Position numbers and translations under genes: made by a program. Below, piece by piece: positions 1 through 9,748 of a stretch of DNA of 32,052 nucleotides. Below the pieces are notes generated by a model that was given only the letters and a program-made list of their open reading frames with translations, was not told where the DNA came from and did no database searches. Every line of letters begins with the position of its first letter. Position 1 is the first letter of the stretch. Source of the DNA: a virus; the IMG/VR virus record IMGVR_UViG_3300020472_000101, positions 1-32,052 of that record; one strand, given 5' to 3'.

Positions 1-1
1 A

Positions 2-3000
2 ATTAGGTCATTAGATGTCAATAATGTTGAAAATAGACGTGATAGTTCATCACCAATTAGTGAAATTTTTGAAGAATCTTCAAATAATTTAGAATATTCA
101 GTTTCTGGTTATTTTGAAAAGTTAAGAGACTCATTTAAGGATAATGTAAATTCACCTTCAGGTATAATTGGATGGGCTTATGATGGAAATCCAATATATG
201 GTTCATATGGATATGATGATCCTTCAATTACTAATAATTCACGAAGATTACTTACTGGTTATGTAAAAGACATCACTAATATTTCTGATAGACCATTGGG
301 ATTTGATGCTGGATTCTTTGTTGAAGATTATAAATTTCTTGATAATGGTGATCTTGATAAGTATAATGGTAGATATGCCAAAACATTAGAATTTCCTAAT
401 GGTGTTTATGCTTATTATGCTGCAATTGATTTGGATGGAAATCCTGAATTTCCATATTTTATAGGTGAATGTTATAGGTCTAATACTTTAGAAGAAAATA
501 AAACTCTTGATCAAACATTTGATTTTAATAATTCAGACTTACTTAGAAACACTTTTCCACATAAAATATCTGATGAATTTGCTAATAATGATTTTATTGT
601 TGAAACAAATGAAATTACAAGACAAAAAACAGTTATTGAGTCTGTAACTGATGGATTTGTTAATAATTTTGAAATTATTAGTAATGGTAGTAATTATAAA
701 GTAAATGATAATGTATCATTTGATAATACAGGTACAAGTGGTAGTGGATTAATTGCAAAAGTATCTTCAATAGAAGGAAAAGATATTACAACAATAGAAA
801 CTAGTGTAGAGAATTTCCCAACAGCAACATTTACATATGTTAATGATGAGAATATAAAAGTTACTATTCTTCCACAACATTCTTTAAGGAATAATGATGA
901 TATTATAATTTCTGGACTTAGTACTTATCTAACTGAGTTAAATGGATTTCACAAAATAGGAATTACTTCATATTACTCAAATTTAATTTCTCCACTTGGA
1001 GCAGGAGCTGCTACAACAGAGGTATATGTAAATCATATTCCAAATGACGTTTCTATTGGGTCTAGTATTGGAATTGGACCAGAAACTGCAAAATTATTAG
1101 ATATTTACAGAAATCTTAATATACTTAGGATTGAAAGAGGATTACCTGGTACTTCTCACAGCATATCTACAAAATTAGAATTTAAACCAGATTCATTTAC
1201 AATTCCTAAAAAAGTAGATTATTTTGAGTCTTCTATTAATAAATTAGCATATTTTAATGCTAGAGAGTCTGTAGGGGTTGGTAGTACAGCTGGTGTAGTT
1301 GGATATACAACAACGTTTGATTTTGGAGATTCTCAGGTTACAAGAAATATTCAAACTAGATCAATTTATATTGAAAATCACCCATTCGAAACTAATGAAG
1401 CAGTTACTTTAACTGTACCTACTGGTGGTACTCTTGCAATTTCAACAATTGGTATTGATGCTATTGGTGTAATACCACCATTTAATTTACCAATATCTGG
1501 ACTTACTACTACTGTGTATGTTGTTAATAAGTCAATAAACACTATTGGAATAAAGACTGGTATTGGTACTGATCATAATGGTAATGAATATGAAGAAGTT
1601 TATTTCCGTAATACTCCAGGTCAATTAGTTGATAATGATAAGTATCTCTTAGAAACACAATCTATTCAAAAACAAGGAGTAATTGATAGAGTTAATACTG
1701 TAGTTTCTGTTTCAACTTCTCATGAATTGGTGGTAGGTGATAAAGTAAATCTAAATGTTATACCAAAGCTTTCTGTTGGTATTGGTACAACATCTACATC
1801 TGTTGCTGTTAAATGGGATGATGATATTAAACATATTGTTGTTAATTCACGTACTATAGATGCTTCTAAGATCAATACTACAACCAATCAATTAGAAATA
1901 CTTAGACATAACTTAAATACTGGAGATAGGGTTAGTTATTCATCAACATTACCTATTTCTGGTTTATCTACAAATACTTACTATACATTTAAAGTTGATG
2001 ATAATAATATTAAGCTTTGTGATACACTTATAGATTCTAATGCAAATCCACCTACTGTAGTAAGTTTTGCTAGTACAGGTGGTCAAGATCATACAATAAC
2101 TCCAATCAATCCAAGAATTACGGCAACTCAAGGTACTAATTTAGTATTTGATTTATCAGATTCTTCATTAAGTGATCAATATTTAAAAATTTACTATGAT
2201 AATGAGTTTAATAATGAATTTGTTTCTACAGGAACAACTGAAGGATTTACTATAACAGGAATTAATACTACTGCTGGAGTTGTAGGTGCTGCATTAACGA
2301 TTAATTATAATACTGAGAAAACAAATATATTACCTAAAAAATTATATTATACTCTAGAAAAATCTGGATATTTAAGTACTGCAGATACTTTAGTAGAGAA
2401 TTACTCTGAAATACTATTCATTGATAGTACATATACCTCAGAGCATGTAATTACTGGAGTTGGAACTACTACAATCAATATTTCTTTAAGTGAGATTCCA
2501 GAAAGATTATCTTATGCTTCTTCTGAATGTTCAACGATAAAATATACTACCAATTCTACTAATGTACAAGGACCTATAGATAATATTGATATTATTTCTG
2601 GTGGAAGTGGATATAAACAATTACCAGATTTCTCATCAATAACTTCTACTAATGGAGTAGATGCTGCAATAGTTGCAAAATCAAAGACTATAGGTAATGC
2701 AAAGAAAGTAAGAATTATCAATGAAGGATTTGAATATTCATCAGATAAGACCTTACAACCAAATGCTGATATATCCCCATTAATCACCATTAGAGATTCA
2801 AATACTATAGGAATTGTTACAGTTACTAATGGTGGAAGAGATTATGCTACTGCCCCTAATATTGTAATTGTTAACAGTGATAGTGGTAAAGTAATTGATA
2901 GTGGAATTTTAGAAGCAAATATTGTAGGTAATTCTATTGATTCTGTAGATATAATACAACCACCGAAAGGACTTTCTGAAAAAACAACAAAATTATATGC

Positions 3001-6000
3001 CACGAACAATACTAATGGAATTAGTATTGTTGAAGTATCATCTCCTACCGCAGGTATTGGAACTACATTTGCATGTGTTTTAACAACACCAGTACTTGGT
3101 TTCCCAACACCACCATTTAAAATTGGAGATAAAGTATTCATAGAAGGAATACAAAAAGTTGGTGCTGCAGGATCTGGATTTAATTCTGAAGATTATGGAT
3201 TTAAATTCCTTGAAGTGGGTTATTATGACACTAGTGGAACTAGAGATACAGTAACAATTAATGTAGTTGGATTAACAACTACTGTTGGTGTTGCCAAAAC
3301 AGTCCAAGATTCATTTGGAACTATAATACATGAGGATGATTATCCAACATTTACAATTAGTCAAAAACAATCTAATTTCCTTATTGGGGAAAGAATTATT
3401 AGTGATGGTATAGAAAGAGATTTATATATTGCTAATACTGATGTGAAGGGATATATTAAAGTAAATGGTACTTATAACTTATCTCTAAATGAAATCATTA
3501 GTGGTAAAGAATCTGGATCTGTAGCAACAATAGACAGAATTATCAATAATTCTGGAAGATTTAAAGTTAATTATGCAAATAAGAAAGATATTGGTTGGGA
3601 AGACAATATTGGAAAATTAAATGAAGATTTCCAAGTAATTGCTGATAATGATTATTATCAAAATCTTTCATATACCATTAAAAGTCCAATTACATGGAAA
3701 GAACTTAGTAGTCCTGTCAATAATTTAGTCCATACTAGTGGAATGAAGAATTTTTCAGATACTGGAATATCTTCAACTGCAACTGTTGGTATTGGTAGTT
3801 CAAGTGCTTCAACTATAATAAAAGATGTATTTGATGAGCGTAGAGTAGATACAGTATATGAATATGATTTAGTCAAGGATGTTGATTTGGTTGGTGAATC
3901 ATCCAAATTCTTAAATTTCAAGACTAAGAAATTAACAGATTACACTCTTTCCAAAACTAACGCAGTTCTAAAAATAGACAATATAAACAATTTATTCTCT
4001 AGTTTAGATAGCAGTACTCAAAGTTATGTAGATCTCTTTAAGCTACCCTCAACAGTTACATATGATCATCTTTTAATAAGAATTAATGAAGCTTTTGATA
4101 ATACCAATCTTCAATTAACTGAGTTAGTTATTATTAATAATGGAACTAATAATTTCTTATTGGAAAAAGGAAGTATTGATAATGTTGGAATAGCAATGAC
4201 TCATGTTGTAGATGAACCATATGGTACATTCTCAATATATGAAGATTTAACTGATAGTTATCTAAGATTTACACCTCGTGATCCAATTAACATAGATTAT
4301 GACTTAAAGTATCTTAGATCTAGCTTCAGATCTATTTCTAGTGGAATTGGTACAGCATCAGTTGGGTTTATTGATTTAACTGGAACTGCTGTAGGTGTTG
4401 CTTCAACAACATCAGTATCAGGAATAACGAGTTCTATTATAGAAATTGGAACTCATAAAGTTAATTCATTATATGTCAATACTCAAGTTATTGATAATGA
4501 AACTAATGATATGAATTTTGTTGATATATATCTGACTCATGATGGATCTGATACTTATCTTACTGAATATTATTTCGATTCAAATGCAGAAAGTTATTCA
4601 GGATCTCTTATTGGTTCATTTAATGCTGATATTAGTTCTGGTTTATTAGCATTAAAATATACAAATGATACAGTAAATGATGTTACTCTTAAATCTAAGA
4701 TTGTTGGTTTTGGAACAACTACTGTTGGTGTAGGTACATATAGATTTAAATTAGATGCACAAGATGCTGGACAAGAAAGAACAGTAATATATCAATCACA
4801 TTATGAAAAAACTACTGGTGCAGCTGCAACAACTGTATTTACTTTAAATAAAAACTTATTTAATACTGTCAAATCATCAGTTGAAGTCGGTATGGGGGCA
4901 TCTAAATCCCTTCATCAAATTCTGACTATTAATGATCTTCAACAATCTAATGTATATGTTCAACAAGGACCTTTCCTTTCTGTAAAAGGTAGTGGAATTG
5001 GAATAACTGATTCACAGAGTGGAATGGGAACATTTGGTGGTTATTATTCTGGAGATAACTTCATTCTAAAATTCTTCCCAGATGCAGCAATGTCATCTGA
5101 ACTTAAAATTTCATCATTCAATGAATGTTTCTACACTACTGTCGATACTGTCAATACTCCACCAGATCATACTTATGGAAATATTACAGAATCTGTAGGT
5201 ATTACTCAATATAATGGACTTGAGGGAAGACGTATTGAAAGAACTGAATTCCCTGTGACTTATAATGGAGATCCTATTTTTGCAAAAACCTTTAATCCAA
5301 CTGATTCTACCCAATTGAATTTAAGTACAGGATTATTCACTATAAAAAATCATTTCTTTAGTACAGGTGAAGCATTAAATTATACTCCTAAGTCTACATT
5401 TGTTGGTGTTGGATCAACTGCAATGACTGATAGTGGTGGTACAGCTATACCATCTACTGTATATGCAATTAAAGTTGATGATGATAGTTTTAAAATTGCT
5501 ACATCAAGAAGTAATGCAGAGGCAGGAACCAATGTTTCCTTTGGATCTTCTGGTGAAGGAAATGCACATGAACTTTCAATGGTTAAATCCAATGAAAAGT
5601 CTGTTATAACAATTGATGGAATACCACAATATCCATTAATTTATACTAAAGTTGCTCATACTCTATCTGGAAATATTGGTGGTCAAATTGGTAAGGGAAC
5701 TACAATATTCTCTTTGAGTGGAATAGGAACAATAAATCCAGAAGATATTTTGAGAATTAATGATGAATATGTAAAGGTTGATAATGTTGGTCTTGGAACA
5801 ACTGCAGTTGGACCAATAACTGGAGTTGGAGCATCTACATTAATTCAAGTTGAAAGAGGAGTTGTTGGATCAACAGCAATAATTCATTCAGATACATCAA
5901 CTGTAAGAGTTTATAAGGGTTCATATAATATTGTTGGTAAGAATCTTAATTTTATTGAACCACCTACAGGAAATCCAGCAATCACTAAAGATGAAAGTAA

Positions 6001-9000
6001 TTTAGATCCTTTAAGGTCTGATTTCACTGGAAGAGTATTTTTAAGAAGTAATTATGATACAAATCAAATATATGATGATATTTCTGATCAGTTTACAGGT
6101 ATAGGTAGAACATTTACTTTAACAGTAGGTGGAGCAAATACTGCTGGAATTGGAAGTACTGGTGGTAATGGTATTCTGTTTATCAATGGCATATTCCAAA
6201 CTCCTACTACAGTTAATAATCCATTGAATAATTATGATTTAGATGATGGAGATCAGATTGCAGGAGTAACAACTGTCACATTTACAGGTATAGCAACAAA
6301 TGATGGATCTACTGATGGTGGAGAAATTTATGCTTCCACAAGTGATGTAAATATAAATCAATTGCCAAGAGGTGGTGTTATTGTTTCTTTAGGTTCTTCT
6401 GGTGGACTGGGATATGCACCTCTTGTTGGATCTAAGGTAAGACCTACATTTGATGTAAATGGATCTATTACAAGCGTTGTTGGGTTTGCTACAACTGGTT
6501 CTGCACTCTCAATTAGTACTGCTTCATATGATAATACGACTGGATTAATGACAGTCACCACTGTAAAAGAGCATGGATTTGTTCTTGGTGAAACAAATGA
6601 AGTTACTATGGTTGGACTTCATTTTGCATGTGCTGCTGCTCATGCTGGTGTTACTACTACTATATTCCCAGATACTGTCAATAATAGACCATTTTCTATC
6701 TTAGGAATTTCTTCTATTAATACATTTACTGCTGATGTTGGTGTATCTACTATCCCCCATAATTATGTTGGACAAGGAACTGTGTTCTCTTGGTATGGTG
6801 ACTCAACATATGGTCAGGGATATAATGATGTTATTTCTATTGGAGTAGCAGTAACAGATAAAGGATATGATCATAGATTTATAAGTGCTGATAATGATTC
6901 AATCCTTGTTGCTGGAGTAGGTGCTTTAACACCCACAGATGCATTCTATGAATCTCATTCAGGTAGATTAATATTAACTATCAATAACCACAATCTTACT
7001 ACCAGTAATGTAATAGGAATTGGTACTCGTTCATTATTATTTACATGCTCTAGAGATAATCATTTAACGTCTCACAAATATCCAAGAGCTGGTGCGACTC
7101 CAAGTTCTTCTATTGGAGATCCAATATACAATAATATGGCAATACCAATTGTAGCAACTACAACAAACACTATAGAAGTTAATGTTGGTGCTGCATCAAG
7201 TGGTAGTGGAGCAACTATAACTGCACATCCAGTTGGAGTTAATACACATATCTTTGTAACTGGCAAATCTGGTGGAATTAGAAGACTTAGTGGCACACCT
7301 GGTAATCTTACTGCATTAAGTGGCACTTTATATGATCCTTCTACTGGTGTATTAACAATTAAGAGTGGATCTCATAGTCTTAGTGCAGCAACATCTAAAA
7401 ATATAACTGGTGCTGATTATACTGCTACAACAGGAATAATGACAGTTACTTCAGCATCGCATGGATTCAGTACTGGTGATTATGTTAAGATTGCTGAAAA
7501 CTCATTAACATTTACCTGTGATCTTGATGGTGGTGTTAGTAGTCATACTTATCCAAGAAATACTGATCCAATTTATAATCAGTGGATAAAAATTGCAAAT
7601 GCACTAACCAATACATTTGAACTTCAAGTTGGTATTAGTACAGCAGGAAACTATGCTCATACTTATACTGGTGGAACTGCTACAAATGCAGTTAAGAAAG
7701 CAAATAGTTTTATTGGAATTTCCACAGGTGCTATAACATTTACATGTGCTCAAGATAGTCATAAGACTATTCATACATATCCAAGAACAACTGATCCATT
7801 CCATTGGACAGACGGTAAAGTATTGGGTGTTGAAACTGCTGCATCTGCCACATTATTTACTGTAAATGTTGGTAAATCTCCAAATGGAAGTGGTGGTGCA
7901 CTTACATTTAATATTGGTGCTGCTGGTACAAATTATACTAATCCTAAGATCTTTGTTTCTGACCCAAGTTATGATACTCTTTCTGTTAGAGGAATATCAC
8001 GTTTAACAGGTGGAACTGATATTGGTACAGGTCTTTTGGTTGATGTTAGTGTTGCTGGTGCCTCGACTGTTGGAGTGGCTTCTGATACATATGAAGTTAA
8101 TGAGTATAGTATTTCTAGAAATGGTTATGGATTTAGACGTGGAGATATAATTGCACCTGTTGGATTAGTTACTGCCAGAACATTACAAGCTCCAGTATCA
8201 GAATTCCAATTAACTGTTGATAAAATTTATTCAGATTCATTTGCTGCATGGCAATTTGGTGAATTTGATTTCATCGATCCAATTCAAAAATATCAGGATG
8301 GATCAAGAACAAGATTCCCATTATATTACAATAATCAATTATTAAGTTTTGAAGCACAGGATGATTCTTACATTGAACTTCAAAATTTATTGTTCATAAC
8401 CATTAATGGTATAATTCAAGATCCAGGAGTTGCGTATCAATTTGATGGTGGAACATCATTTGTCTTTACTACAGCACCAAAAGAAGATGATAAAGTTGCA
8501 ATATTCTTCTATAGAGGAACAAGAAATGTTGATGATTCTTTAGTTACAGGAATTAATCAGAGTTTAGAAAAAGGAGATACTGTAAAGGTTATCAGTAATA
8601 ATGCTATTCGTGCAACAAAAACACAGGATGATAGATTAATATTTGATTTAACAAGTGCAGATAAACTAGAATCTAATGTTTATTCTGGTATAGGTGTAGA
8701 TGATCAGAATTATAAACCACTTAGTTGGACTAAGAAAAAGAGAGATAGAATGATTAATGGTGAATTAGCATCTAAATCAAGAGATTCTATAGAATCACTT
8801 ATATATCCAACAGCAAGAATAATTGGTGATATTGATACATCACAAACATCAATATTTGTTGATAGTACTGAACTATTTGATTATGATTCTGCTACTGATT
8901 TTTCAGGATTAATAGTTTCTGAGGATTCATATCCAGTATCTGCTGCTATAACTGCTACAGTATCTGCTGCAGGAACTATTGCTGGATTGCATATTACTGA

Positions 9001-9727
9001 TGGTGGAAGTAATTATATTACTGCACCTAATGTTTTAATTACAGCACCATCCTCTCAAATTGGAGTTGGTGTTGGATCAACTGCAGTTGCAACATTAAGT
9101 ATATCTGGAGTTGGAACTGTTAATGGATTTGCAATTACTAATTCTGGATTAGGATATACAATTGCACCAGATATCTTAGTTTCACCACCAGGTCCAACTA
9201 TTGAAAATATTAGTAGTATTGATGTTATCCAAGGATTCTCTGGAATTGTAACTGGTATAACTACAACAACTGTTGGTGTTTCTACTTTAGGATTTAAATT
9301 CTTCTTAAGTAAGTCTAATTCAACATGGACTGGAATGGATGTAGGAAATCCAGTTTATATTTTTGATACTAACTTGGGACTTGGTGGCACATCAATTGAT
9401 AATACAGGAAGTGATGCTGCTGTAGTTGGAGTTGGAACTACCTTCTTAGATAATGTATATACTATTCAACATATACAGACATCTGGAACTACAGGTATTA
9501 TTACCTGTTTAATGGCAAGTAATCCAGTTGGAATTGCCACTTCAATGGGCACACAGACCATTGGTAAGTTCTCTTGGGGTAAACTTGGTGGAATTGCTAG
9601 AGCGTCCTCCCCAGTATCTATAGGGGTCACTGGTAACACTGTAGATGTGGGAATAACAACGTTCCCAACCATACAAAGAAGAGGTACTGGATTGAGAAGT
9701 ACTGGTGCTCTTCCAAAACTCTTATAA
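2..9727 (+). CDS. Giant virion structural protein with YHYH domain, 5' end outside window (gp7 position)
   Basis: The frame is open from the first bases of the window to the TAA at 9725-9727, so 3241 codons are visible and the true start lies upstream; the TTG at 296 is only an internal Leu codon. Near the left edge (about nt 155-215) the protein reads GWAYDGNPIYGSYGY, the signature of the YHYH domain seen in giant marine phage structural proteins. The rest is low in Cys and rich in Gly, Thr, Ser, Val and Asn, with many VGVGTT-like beta-strand motifs. It contains G-x-G-Y beta repeats (nt 660-780, 2580-2870, 8977-9200), a repeated FTC...HxYPR motif (nt 7040-7790) and two xINGIxQ modules (nt 6178 and 8395). 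It lies 21 bp before gp8, where T4 carries baseplate wedge gene 7 (about 1030 aa). I infer a baseplate or tail-fibre role in host contact; homology to gp7 itself is not shown by anything I can see. Confidence 0.85.
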   Translation: MRSLDVNNVENRRDSSSPISEIFEESSNNLEYSVSGYFEKLRDSFKDNVNSPSGIIGWAYDGNPIYGSYGYDDPSITNNSRRLLTGYVKDITNISDRPLGFDAGFFVEDYKFLDNGDLDKYNGRYAKTLEFPNGVYAYYAAIDLDGNPEFPYFIGECYRSNTLEENKTLDQTFDFNNSDLLRNTFPHKISDEFANNDFIVETNEITRQKTVIESVTDGFVNNFEIISNGSNYKVNDNVSFDNTGTSGSGLIAKVSSIEGKDITTIETSVENFPTATFTYVNDENIKVTILPQHSLRNNDDIIISGLSTYLTELNGFHKIGITSYYSNLISPLGAGAATTEVYVNHIPNDVSIGSSIGIGPETAKLLDIYRNLNILRIERGLPGTSHSISTKLEFKPDSFTIPKKVDYFESSINKLAYFNARESVGVGSTAGVVGYTTTFDFGDSQVTRNIQTRSIYIENHPFETNEAVTLTVPTGGTLAISTIGIDAIGVIPPFNLPISGLTTTVYVVNKSINTIGIKTGIGTDHNGNEYEEVYFRNTPGQLVDNDKYLLETQSIQKQGVIDRVNTVVSVSTSHELVVGDKVNLNVIPKLSVGIGTTSTSVAVKWDDDIKHIVVNSRTIDASKINTTTNQLEILRHNLNTGDRVSYSSTLPISGLSTNTYYTFKVDDNNIKLCDTLIDSNANPPTVVSFASTGGQDHTITPINPRITATQGTNLVFDLSDSSLSDQYLKIYYDNEFNNEFVSTGTTEGFTITGINTTAGVVGAALTINYNTEKTNILPKKLYYTLEKSGYLSTADTLVENYSEILFIDSTYTSEHVITGVGTTTINISLSEIPERLSYASSECSTIKYTTNSTNVQGPIDNIDIISGGSGYKQLPDFSSITSTNGVDAAIVAKSKTIGNAKKVRIINEGFEYSSDKTLQPNADISPLITIRDSNTIGIVTVTNGGRDYATAPNIVIVNSDSGKVIDSGILEANIVGNSIDSVDIIQPPKGLSEKTTKLYATNNTNGISIVEVSSPTAGIGTTFACVLTTPVLGFPTPPFKIGDKVFIEGIQKVGAAGSGFNSEDYGFKFLEVGYYDTSGTRDTVTINVVGLTTTVGVAKTVQDSFGTIIHEDDYPTFTISQKQSNFLIGERIISDGIERDLYIANTDVKGYIKVNGTYNLSLNEIISGKESGSVATIDRIINNSGRFKVNYANKKDIGWEDNIGKLNEDFQVIADNDYYQNLSYTIKSPITWKELSSPVNNLVHTSGMKNFSDTGISSTATVGIGSSSASTIIKDVFDERRVDTVYEYDLVKDVDLVGESSKFLNFKTKKLTDYTLSKTNAVLKIDNINNLFSSLDSSTQSYVDLFKLPSTVTYDHLLIRINEAFDNTNLQLTELVIINNGTNNFLLEKGSIDNVGIAMTHVVDEPYGTFSIYEDLTDSYLRFTPRDPINIDYDLKYLRSSFRSISSGIGTASVGFIDLTGTAVGVASTTSVSGITSSIIEIGTHKVNSLYVNTQVIDNETNDMNFVDIYLTHDGSDTYLTEYYFDSNAESYSGSLIGSFNADISSGLLALKYTNDTVNDVTLKSKIVGFGTTTVGVGTYRFKLDAQDAGQERTVIYQSHYEKTTGAAATTVFTLNKNLFNTVKSSVEVGMGASKSLHQILTINDLQQSNVYVQQGPFLSVKGSGIGITDSQSGMGTFGGYYSGDNFILKFFPDAAMSSELKISSFNECFYTTVDTVNTPPDHTYGNITESVGITQYNGLEGRRIERTEFPVTYNGDPIFAKTFNPTDSTQLNLSTGLFTIKNHFFSTGEALNYTPKSTFVGVGSTAMTDSGGTAIPSTVYAIKVDDDSFKIATSRSNAEAGTNVSFGSSGEGNAHELSMVKSNEKSVITIDGIPQYPLIYTKVAHTLSGNIGGQIGKGTTIFSLSGIGTINPEDILRINDEYVKVDNVGLGTTAVGPITGVGASTLIQVERGVVGSTAIIHSDTSTVRVYKGSYNIVGKNLNFIEPPTGNPAITKDESNLDPLRSDFTGRVFLRSNYDTNQIYDDISDQFTGIGRTFTLTVGGANTAGIGSTGGNGILFINGIFQTPTTVNNPLNNYDLDDGDQIAGVTTVTFTGIATNDGSTDGGEIYASTSDVNINQLPRGGVIVSLGSSGGLGYAPLVGSKVRPTFDVNGSITSVVGFATTGSALSISTASYDNTTGLMTVTTVKEHGFVLGETNEVTMVGLHFACAAAHAGVTTTIFPDTVNNRPFSILGISSINTFTADVGVSTIPHNYVGQGTVFSWYGDSTYGQGYNDVISIGVAVTDKGYDHRFISADNDSILVAGVGALTPTDAFYESHSGRLILTINNHNLTTSNVIGIGTRSLLFTCSRDNHLTSHKYPRAGATPSSSIGDPIYNNMAIPIVATTTNTIEVNVGAASSGSGATITAHPVGVNTHIFVTGKSGGIRRLSGTPGNLTALSGTLYDPSTGVLTIKSGSHSLSAATSKNITGADYTATTGIMTVTSASHGFSTGDYVKIAENSLTFTCDLDGGVSSHTYPRNTDPIYNQWIKIANALTNTFELQVGISTAGNYAHTYTGGTATNAVKKANSFIGISTGAITFTCAQDSHKTIHTYPRTTDPFHWTDGKVLGVETAASATLFTVNVGKSPNGSGGALTFNIGAAGTNYTNPKIFVSDPSYDTLSVRGISRLTGGTDIGTGLLVDVSVAGASTVGVASDTYEVNEYSISRNGYGFRRGDIIAPVGLVTARTLQAPVSEFQLTVDKIYSDSFAAWQFGEFDFIDPIQKYQDGSRTRFPLYYNNQLLSFEAQDDSYIELQNLLFITINGIIQDPGVAYQFDGGTSFVFTTAPKEDDKVAIFFYRGTRNVDDSLVTGINQSLEKGDTVKVISNNAIRATKTQDDRLIFDLTSADKLESNVYSGIGVDDQNYKPLSWTKKKRDRMINGELASKSRDSIESLIYPTARIIGDIDTSQTSIFVDSTELFDYDSATDFSGLIVSEDSYPVSAAITATVSAAGTIAGLHITDGGSNYITAPNVLITAPSSQIGVGVGSTAVATLSISGVGTVNGFAITNSGLGYTIAPDILVSPPGPTIENISSIDVIQGFSGIVTGITTTTVGVSTLGFKFFLSKSNSTWTGMDVGNPVYIFDTNLGLGGTSIDNTGSDAAVVGVGTTFLDNVYTIQHIQTSGTTGIITCLMASNPVGIATSMGTQTIGKFSWGKLGGIARASSPVSIGVTGNTVDVGITTFPTIQRRGTGLRSTGALPKLL
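7037..7793 (+). repeat. Repeated Cys/His motif (FTC-D-H-H-YPR) in the giant protein
   Basis: Three copies of a pattern F-T-C-x2-D-x5-6-H-x-Y-P-R are encoded near nt 7040, 7510 and 7740 (FTCSRDNHLTSHKYPR, FTCDLDGGVSSHTYPR, FTCAQDSHKTIHTYPR). The first and second are followed within about 15 residues by DPIYN and the third directly by DPFHW. A degenerate fourth copy reads FACAAAHAGVTTT near nt 6625. These hold a cluster of Cys and paired His in a protein otherwise almost free of Cys, so metal binding is possible. The copies sit about 470 and 230 bp apart with Gly/Thr-rich beta sequence between them. Function is unknown. Confidence 0.7.
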
Positions 9728-9730
9728 ATA
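9723..9730 (+). promoter_or_regulatory. T4-type late promoter motif before gp8
   Basis: Exact TATAAATA, the T4 late promoter consensus read by sigma factor gp55 with the sliding clamp. It contains the TAA stop (9725-9727) of the giant gene and lies 18 bp before the gp8 start. The following bases (TATAAATATCTAAA) match those of the motif at 18924 over 14 nt, which argues against a chance AT-rich match. Confidence 0.7.
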
Positions 9731-9748
9731 TCTAAAAAACTATTTAAG

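Noticed and set aside
296-298. TTG as start codon of the giant protein
   Set aside because: The same frame stays open to base 2 and encodes the YHYH-like segment upstream, so 296 is internal.
9635-9690. Short hairpin (TGGGAA...TTCCCA) near the end of the giant gene
   Set aside because: Only a 6-bp stem with an 8-nt loop and no T-run; expected by chance in a window this long.
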